Below are positions 56,617-64,000 of a stretch of DNA of 64,000 nucleotides, piece after piece (within the stretch, counting starts at the first letter, position 1; each line of letters opens with the position of its first letter). The notes beneath the pieces are model-generated. The model was not told where the DNA came from and did no database searches. It was given only the letters and a program-made list of their open reading frames with translations. Origin of the DNA: Austropuccinia psidii (Eukaryota; Basidiomycota; Pucciniomycetes; Pucciniales; Sphaerophragmiaceae); assembly GCA_023105745.1 (NCBI GenBank), contig JALGQZ010000013.1, forward strand, positions 4,561,501 to 4,625,500. Reading direction: 5' to 3'. The position numbers and the translations under genes were made by a program.

Positions 56617-59600
56617 GTGGCTGAAGGCTTGAATCCTGAAACATATAAAAAATACAAAAACAATAATAAAGTGCTTTTTATAAATTCTTTCATAAATTTC
56701 AAGAATAAAGATAAAAATATCCTATTACATGGATGTGTTTTTGTGGATAAAGGGAATATTTTCCAAACAAGAGAGGCTTTCAAGAATGCAAACATGGCTC
56801 TGAGGCATATTGGAAACTATAGCTCACCTTTATTTATTGATATTCCTCAAGATTGTGATCTTTATCAAGCTTCCAACAATACAAGTTTAACTAGTTCTGT
56901 TACTTCAATACCTAATTGTCAAACCAATCTTTCATTGCACCAAATCCAGGGTATTTCTTTTTTTTTAAATATTGAAAATAATATGGAAAACATTTGTGAA
57001 AATCTATGGAAACATTGAGATAACTTATGGATAAAAAAAGTGTTTTCTAATGCTGTTGAAAATGGGCTGATACCACAAGATATTATGTGAAAAAGTAGGG
57101 GTGGAATATTGGCTGATGATATGGGACTTGGAAAATTGTTGAAAACTTTATGCTTGATTAAAAAAACGCAACATGAAGCAATCAATTACTCAAAAATATC
57201 TAAGGACCATGTCCCAGCTACTTTGATCATTGTACCACTTTCTACTTTGCATAACTGGGAGAATGAAATAAGGCTACATTTTCATGATGGTAGTTTACCA
57301 TATTCAATATTCCATGGTTCCAATCGTAATTTAATTTCATTCCAAAATTTGACGCAGAATGCAATTATCATCACCACATATGATGTTATTGCTGGCTATA
57401 ATGTTGATGATCTTAATGGGATGAGAATAAATCCTCTTTTGGTGAATTGGTTCAGAATAGTGCTGGGTGAAGCACAGTAAGCTTCTCTTTGGGATTCTTA
57501 AATAAAAAAGTACTGAAATTTTTACATCAATTAGCTACATAAAGGAACAATCTACTCATAGATCATTCACAATATTGAATTTAAAATCTGAAAGAAAGTT
57601 ATGCCTCACAGGAACACCATTACAAAACAATCTTTGGGATCTTCATAGTCTGTTGAGGTTCTTACAAGTAGAACCATGGAATCTCAAGCCTTTATGGGGA
57701 AATTGCATAATCAAAAAAATATGTGAGCCTTGAGGTATATTTTACATACCCAAATAGGCCACCATTATCCTAAAAATAAATTCTGAATAATGCATACCTC
57801 ATAAGTCATGCATATATTCAAAATTCATTATTTTTGATTTCAGAAAAGTTGAATAACTTTTTATTGAGTAAGTAAATCCATGGATTTAAGGCCAGATTTG
57901 GATTCTACACAAAAATTCACCTAGGGTAGCTCCATAGAGTGAATATGCTCAATTTAAGTATTTGAGGTGGTAAAATGGAAAATACTTCAATACCACATCA
58001 TTAATACCACATAAAAGATCCGTGAAAATTTTTGTTTTTCTTGATTTTTAGCCAAAATAATGGGAAAGTGAGAAATCCCATGTTACATATACACTAAGAA
58101 TAGTGTTATGCATGTTTTGAGCACTTAATATCATGGTATTCGTACATGCACTTTTGGTACACCCATAGTGGATATCTCACTTTAAGCTTAAATTTCTATT
58201 TTGATGTGAAAAATAAGCAAGGGGGACAAAAGACTTCAAAGAGAGCCAGGGTACCCAACTTCTGAGGCCCCAGAGGCGTGGATAGCTCCAAAGCTTGGTT
58301 CCATGGCTCATCTTAGCCCAATTGGTAAACTAAACCTCTTTGGGAACTTGGTTACCAAGTTACATGTACTGTAAATCATAAGAAAATAGCAAATAACCTG
58401 CTATTTTGACGTGCCAAGGAGGTAATGAGCTACTTACACTCCTGTAACCATGTCAATTACTAATGACTTTCCATGGATAAACCCCAAAAGAGTAATTAAA
58501 ACCCTTTTGGGACCCATATTCATTGATTTACCTCATAGCAACCAGCAAAACACTTCTATTTGCAATTCTACGTAGAAATGAGGTAAAAACTTTAAAAATT
58601 CATTAAAAATACAATTCTTAATGAATCTTTCTGAAACTTTCAGGACTAAAGGAGAACTGTATTATCTATGGTAAAACCAAAAAGAATTACAGTTTTACTA
58701 GTAAAATTAAAAGTTTTACTTACAGTCCATTTTTGGTTATTCTACGTGAAACACTGAATCTTCAAAAATTCACAGTAATTACAACCTGTGATGAAATTGG
58801 CAATAACATTGATAACTTTGAGAAATCAATGATTATTTTAGAATAAAAGAAGATTTACAAGTGTTACTCCTTTTATTCTTAACCATATTGGGGTTGGTAG
58901 TCACGTAAAAGCATCAAATAAGTAATTATGATGATGTTACGTGACAAATAATGATGCAATCAATAAATCAAAAAGGTTTATTGTTTTCTCACTCACTGGT
59001 TTTTCAGTTTGCTCCATGGCACGCCTCTGTGAGCTGTCTTAGACTTAAAAGAGGCCTCCTCTTGCTGTTTTTTCCAAAGGATCATCATATAAACTTATTA
59101 AACCATTATTACCAACAAGTAAGTATTAGTTCAGCTATTCTTAAGTGTTTTAAATCTTTCAGAATCAATCAGAAAGACGTGAAATCATAGAATCCAACTA
59201 TATATTGTTGTAATACTGTTATAAATCATCTTGATCCCTTAAATCCACAATTCTACGTCAAATTTCTCTACTCTTATCTTTCAATAAGTTCTTTGGAGTA
59301 TTAGTGAGTCATTTATATTTAATTCTTAAAGTTTTTCTCTAAAATTAGTTTTCTTCAAGAATTATCTTTATATTTATTCTTGCAAAAGATAATTATATAT
59401 TAAAATAATTTTATTATTTTAATAAAAGAAGTTTTTATTATTAAAATCTTCTTGTAATTGATTCTTGTAGACAATTACTGCTCACTGTTATAATCACTAG
59501 TAGTGTATAACAAGTGAAAGAAATAATTTTATAATTATTTAATTGTGGTTATAATAATTTTTATTATTATATTTCATAAGAACAGACATAGTACTGTTGA

Positions 59601-60690
59601 TTAATAGTAATATTATCATCAGTTTCATAGTCACATCTTACAAAATATCATCTGGGAATCAAATGGCAATCCAATCATTACAGCTTATAATGCAAACACT
59701 CACCTTGAGAAGATTGAAAGCCAACCTACAGGATCTTCCCAATAAAGTGCAACATGGAGTTGGAATTGAGATCTATGAGCCATGGAAAACACTTTATTTC
59801 AAAAAGCATGAAGAGTTTAGTGCATTGTATGGAAAACAGAGGTCCAAAGCAGTTCAATGGGATTCATCAGAATTTTTCTCCAGATTATCAGATTTGAGGC
59901 AGCTTTGCAATCATCCAGCACTAATAGAAAGGGAAGAAGGGGGAAGGAAATATACCTGGAAAGAAGGATCCAAAGTGGTGCATCTTGTTAGCCATCTCAA
60001 GGAGTTTTTTCAGAAGGAGCCAGGCTTAAGATATCCCAAAGCAGTTGTTTTTTCAGAATACAAAAGGTTTCTTGATATGTGAGCTCAAATCCTTCTACTA
60101 CCTGTCATTTGAATGATTTTATTGATTAAATATTGTAAAAAGTATTGAAATTGCACTGGATGAAAGTGGAATATCCAATTTGATGATGCATGGAATGCTC
60201 AAAAATGATCAAAGGATACAAATCCTTGAAGAATTTAGAAAAAATCCAAGTTCTCAAGTTCTTCTTACAACAAAAGGCACAGGTGGTGTTGGTATTGATC
60301 TAAGATGTTCTCAAAATGTCTACATAATGGTAAGACAGTATTTACATACACTTGAAGCTTAATATAATATTATTACAATTACTTAAATTAGGGACCAGGT
60401 TGGAAACCTTCAACTGATGAGCAGGCAGTTGATAGGCTTTATCGGCTAGGTCAAAAGAAAGAAGTTCATGTATTTCACTATATAACTGTTGGTAGTATTG
60501 AGGTGAATATTCAGCAAGTTAGAAGGAAGAAACAGCAGCTTCAGATGTAAGATAGTTTATACTCAACCAATATTTATCTTTTTTAGTAGCTAAAAATTCT
60601 TTATTTCATTTCAGGTTGAGCATTGGACATATAGGTACTGTGGATCATGAATTGGAAAAGTTGATTGTGGAAACAATAGAAAAATCATGA
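56617..60690 (+). pseudogene. SNF2-family helicase gene, broken
   Basis: Pieces of one gene: 56617-57476, intron 57477-57534, 57535-57721, solo LTR, 59643-60078, intron 60079-60142, 60143-60330, intron about 60331-60391, 60392-60546, intron 60547-60614, stop 60688-60690. Motifs in order: HQIQGISFF, GGILADDMGLGK, TLIIVPLSTLHNWENE, the DEAH box as GEAH (split by the intron), LCLTGTPLQNNLWDLHSLLRFL, LRQLCNHPALI, TTKGTGGVGIDL and DEQAVDRLYRLGQ. SNF2 ATPases remodel chromatin or act in repair. Decay: two in-frame TGA codons before the ATPase site (57019 and about 57088), GKT changed to GKL, and Asp lost from DEAH. Confidence 0.85.
57722..59642 (+). repeat. Solo LTR of the chromovirus family in the SNF2 gene
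   Basis: Starts TGTGAGCCTTGAGGTAT and ends CACATCTTACA, resembling both ends of the chromovirus LTR (minus-strand sense). It is flanked by the 5-bp duplication AAATA (57717-57721 and 59643-59647). 1,921 bp, clearly diverged. Removal restores the helicase frame across IKKI-SSGNQM. The internal ORF at 58951-59190 is not considered real. Confidence 0.9.
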
Positions 60691-60747
60691 ATTATTTTTT
60701 TAGGTTTCAGATAGTTGAAGTAAATGATGAATATCTATACATGGCTT

Positions 60748-61811
60748 TTATTGTAACATTAGCTTCTCATCATTAGTAATCTTGGAAATATAATCATTTG
60801 AATAAAGATTTTCTGGAAGTCCAATTGGAACTTTGGCTTCTTTCTCAAAAATACCACTTTGTACTCTTCTACTTTCCAAGACATTTTGAATTCTATTGAA
60901 TTTACTTTTTTGAATTTTCTTTTGAATTAATAGAGAATCTAATGGACTTGCTAGCTTTGAGAATAAAGCTGACCTCCAAGGGACTTTAGTTTTATTAATG
61001 ATCCATTTTCATCTTCAGTATCAGAGCAGCATCGTGGCTCATTGAATATGGAAGCTTCATCTTGATTAACGTTCAATGATAGCAATGTCTCTGAGTGATT
61101 TGATGATAACTGAATATTAAATAACATCAATTGGTGTAAAAATCAATCACAAATAAAATGAAAACATACTTTTTTATGCCACCTTGATTTCTGCTTCTGA
61201 CTGGCTTTTTTTGAAAGTGCTTCAGGAACCAATTTATCTTTCTTAAGATCCTCTTGTTTCCCTCTGAGCCAGCGCATTAGTATTAAAGACTTATTATTAT
61301 GTGTATTATCCTTTGGATTTATTAGGAATATTTTCAATTCTCCTTGTTTGTGTAGATAGTTCCAGTGCTTGAGAACAAATTTTGCAAATATTTGATTCCA
61401 TTTTGATTCCCAACATTGATTCCAAGCAAAGGTTGACATTGGGAAACCTGATTTGAAGAGATCCTCTAGAAAAATAGTTTTGTACATTGGTGAAATTAAT
61501 ATTCTGGGGTTTATAGACGGTCTATCCTCTCCTGAGCTGTGATTATGGGGATTTGTAATTGGATTATCAGTGCAAGAAAAGGGTAATTTCTCAACAATTT
61601 TGAGACTTTCTTCTGATGGAAGAGATTTCCAACTATTTATATCAGATGAAGATTGGAAATAGTTGATTTCCATGATCATCCAGCATAATTGATGTATGGA
61701 TCTTGATATTGCACTGGTAGGTAGTGGGATGATGGGATGTAATATCTTGTTGATAGTCCTGTTTGATTGGGGTATAGAGGTCTCAAAAAAGTAATGTGAA
61801 GCTTTAGGCAT
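60748..61811 (-). CDS. Diverged homologue of element gene 5
   Basis: First exon 61170-61811 (MPKASHYFFET...), 60-bp intron 61110-61169, second exon to the TAA at 60748-60750. Shared with gene 5: FAWNQCWESKWNQIF against FTWDWESSWQHPF, the HNN...L segment, and RCCSDTEDENG ... WRSALFSKLASPLD against VCSDTEEVLENG ... WRSQLFNELVLKMD. The second-exon match needs a one-base frame change near 60987-60996, so the copy may be broken or contain a further short intron. Much more AT-rich than gene 5. Convergent with the SNF2 gene, whose end is about 60 bp away. Function unknown. Confidence 0.6.
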
Positions 61812-62089
61812 AGTAAAACAGGTTAATTAAAGTCAGATTTCTGGGTATAGGTGGAAGAATCAAGAGAAAGGCTCCTATTTATCATAAATGATAGGATTCT
61901 GGAGCCCAGTAGTTATTTCTTACAGTTTGAATGAGCCTGAAAAAAGCCATCTTGTGTAAAAGGAGCTTATTTGGGAAAGTCAGCAATGAGGTATCAGGTG
62001 AAGCAAAGTAATCTTAGCAAACTCAAACATGATTTGAATAAAAATCACCCTGTTTTAAAAGAATAAAATTAAATTACAGAAAAAACTGA
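61812..62089. other. Short spacer between the gene 5 and gene 1 homologues
   Basis: AT-rich, no motif recognised; the 26-bp palindrome that separates modules in the giant elements is absent here. Confidence 0.5.
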
Positions 62090-64000
62090 TCAAATTAACA
62101 AGGTGTTTATATTGGCTTTATCAGGGAGATCTAGTACAGGTTGTCCTTCTATGGTATTTTTTTCAAGACATGCCTCACTGAAGTCCAATACTAAACATTT
62201 TGCCACTTCCAATTTTTTTGGAGCAGTGGGAAAAAATTCATGGGTTTTTGAGAAAAATGCCTTGTTAAAAATATCCAAAATATATGCATTTGTTCTCTTC
62301 CAAATAGGCTCATAAGGCCTTTCCTTAGCAATAACACTATCAGTAACTTCAATCATCTGCAATGCTCCCTTAGCTGAGCTTTTTCTCCAATCTCTTGAGC
62401 AAACCATTAAGCCTCTTACCCCAGAAGCAAGAAATGAAGCTAAAATATGATAGCAGGGCTTAACTAAGCCTATTTTTGATTGGAGCTCTGATAAGGTCTT
62501 AAGGTGTTCTTTGGACCTTTTATGAGTGAGCACAAATCCATCAGGAATATTGACTGGAAGAACTTTTGAATGTGCTAGTATCAGGACATATGAGATCATA
62601 AGATGTAAAATGGAATCATTGAAAGATATTAAGCTATTCATTCCATAATGAATTGGCTGGTTTTCCTCCTTTTCATCAAGGGTATTTTCAATTTGAGCTG
62701 AATGGGATGGTCTTGTGCTGAGGCAGGACACTAGAAATTCCAGGCTGAGTCTTTGAACTAACAAGGGATCGTCTTCTGTTGATTTCATGATTTCAAACTT
62801 TTCAGGTTGTATGAGATCTTGTGCAGAAACCGATATTGACTCCAGTATTAGATTGGCCCAGAACTCTTTCTTTTGAAGGTTAGGGACAAAGAGGGATTGT
62901 GCCAATTGAAAGAGTGGTTGATGTGATTTGGGAATTTTTTGCATTGAGATTGTAGAATCCAAAGTAAAGATAGGGACATTCCAAGCGTAAGGATCATTGA
63001 AAGGATCATATTTCTTTGGTGAAAAGATATCTAATCCTGAAAAAAGCAAGTAAATATCAATGTTCTGGATGAAACATGAATGAATGTCTTTTGTGTTTAC
63101 CAGATTTATCCAAATCCACTAGCCATTTGGTAATGCTAAGAGATCCAAGACTTTGAAAGTGTATTCCTTTGGGTAGTTTGGTAGAGAATGGCCTTTGGGG
63201 AATTTCCTGGAATTGTTTTCTTACTAGATTTTCAACATTAACCTGGCATTTCTTCCATGAGGATACAGAAAGTGGCTGATAATGGCTGATTTTTTCTTCA
63301 AAGTGATCTGAGTAAATGGGATTGAATAATCCGGATTGAGGAAGCTTTTTCTTCTTTTGAGATGCTGAAGGCTCTTCATTACTGGTTTGCTTTACTTTTG
63401 AGGTTGATGGGTTGTTATCTAGAAGTATGAAATTGGAGTTAGGTTTTTCTTTTGAGTGTTTGGTAGATGTAGGTTGTATCAAGGGCTCCTCTATTTTTGA
63501 TTTTGCTTTTTTTCTCATGGTGGAAGCTGGAAAACTTTGTATATTTGATTGATAATTTTGAGAAATACTATTAAATTCAGGGCTGGATTTGACGTGGATA
63601 GGGCTTTTTCAAAATCATTTTGAGGTTGGAATAGTCCTGGTTCTAGATTTTGAGAATCTGACTGGTTTTGTGGGTGTGATTTCTCAGTATCATAATTGCA
63701 TTCCAATTTCTAAGAAAGAAATGATTCAGGGAGTATAGTTTAATCTTTGAGTAAAGCCTAAATAAAATATTGAAACATACTTCTTGATTATTTTCCTTTA
63801 CACTTTGATAAATTTCGGCCTTTTTATTACTCATACTAGAAGAAGATATGAAATACCTCTTTATTGATGTTTGGGAGGATGCTGAAATAACAACCTTGGC
63901 TTCAGGGGGTAATGATCCACCTAGCTGTACACCTAAATTATGATTTGAATTCCAATCAAAAATGGCTCCATATGGGGAAAAGCTGGAAAAACATATGATA
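62090..64000 (-). CDS. Diverged homologue of element gene 1, 5' end outside window
   Basis: Last exon 62090-63036 is open and carries GVRGLMVCSRDWRKSSAKGAL, FWANLILESIS and FSKTHEFFPTAPKKLEVAKCLVLDF, all matching gene 1. Intron 63037-63100; the preceding exon has VSSWKKCQVNVENL and LPKGIHFQSLGSLSITKWLVDLDKSG. A further intron is about 63714-63780, and an upstream exon from 63924 has GGSLPPEAKVVI, matching ESLPEGSRVVI. Between about 63540 and 63560 the frame changes by one base. The gene continues past 64000. Function unknown; about 320 open residues in AT-rich DNA argue for long-maintained coding. Confidence 0.68.

Noticed and set aside
1..64000. Host housekeeping genes or tRNA genes
   Set aside because: Every well-supported coding region belongs to a transposon or to a family also found in one, except the decayed SNF2 gene, whose origin is open. 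No tRNA-like cloverleaf was noticed, though none was computed.

Overview
The window is an AT-rich, transposon-dominated piece of a fungal nuclear genome. Short introns (about 55-90 bp) with GT/AG borders, chromodomain Ty3/gypsy elements, and gene families I recognise from rust-fungus annotations (the Zn-cluster protein starting MSCTLCTK, the Tet-like 2OG-Fe(II) oxygenase, and repeat-derived proteins) point to a rust (Pucciniales), most probably Austropuccinia psidii. The organism call rests on recalled protein families, not on a search. I see no rRNA or tRNA gene, no CRISPR array and no clear single-copy host gene.

The layout is a set of nested insertions whose borders can be read to the base. 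The core is a giant CACTA/En-Spm-like (CMC) DNA transposon family present twice. The outer copy, element A, is inverted; it occupies 1-21558 and 50421-51840 and runs off the left edge. The inner copy, element B (21559-50420), lies inside A's own gene 1 with a 3-bp ACT target duplication. B begins CACCAGGGC, ends GCCCTGGTG, and without its own insertions would be about 17.5 kb. Its modules in order are: gene 1 (unknown, spliced), gene 2 (small, unknown), gene 3 (TET/JBP-like 2OG-Fe(II) oxygenase), gene 4 (Zn2Cys6-type cluster protein, opposite strand), gene 5 (unknown, spliced, opposite strand) and a TNP2-type transposase next to the right end. Two related minisatellites, and a 26-bp palindrome that recurs between the modules (eight copies in the window), complete it.

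Later insertions decorate these copies. A 12.9-kb non-autonomous LTR element (897-13817; gag and protease, no reverse transcriptase) sits in A. A 10.7-kb, apparently intact chromodomain Ty3/gypsy element (23532-34235) sits in B's gene 1; A carries the matching empty site. A 670-bp non-autonomous hAT element (42124-42793) sits in B. A itself landed in the reverse transcriptase of an older Ty3 element (51841-55048), which also holds a solo LTR (52835-54258).

The right end (55.1-64 kb) is older and more AT-rich. It holds a broken SNF2 helicase gene split by a solo LTR of the same family as the 10.7-kb element. It also holds diverged homologues of element genes 5 and 1 lying side by side, so these two families occur in more than one element or genomic setting.

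Working model: TNP2 mobilises the element through the CACC...GGTG ends, and ACGTCA-type subterminal motifs may bind an accessory protein. The oxygenase could act on DNA bases, and the Zn2Cys6 protein could bind DNA. The functions of genes 1, 2 and 5 are unknown. Most individual genes here carry at least one break, so these copies are probably not autonomous.
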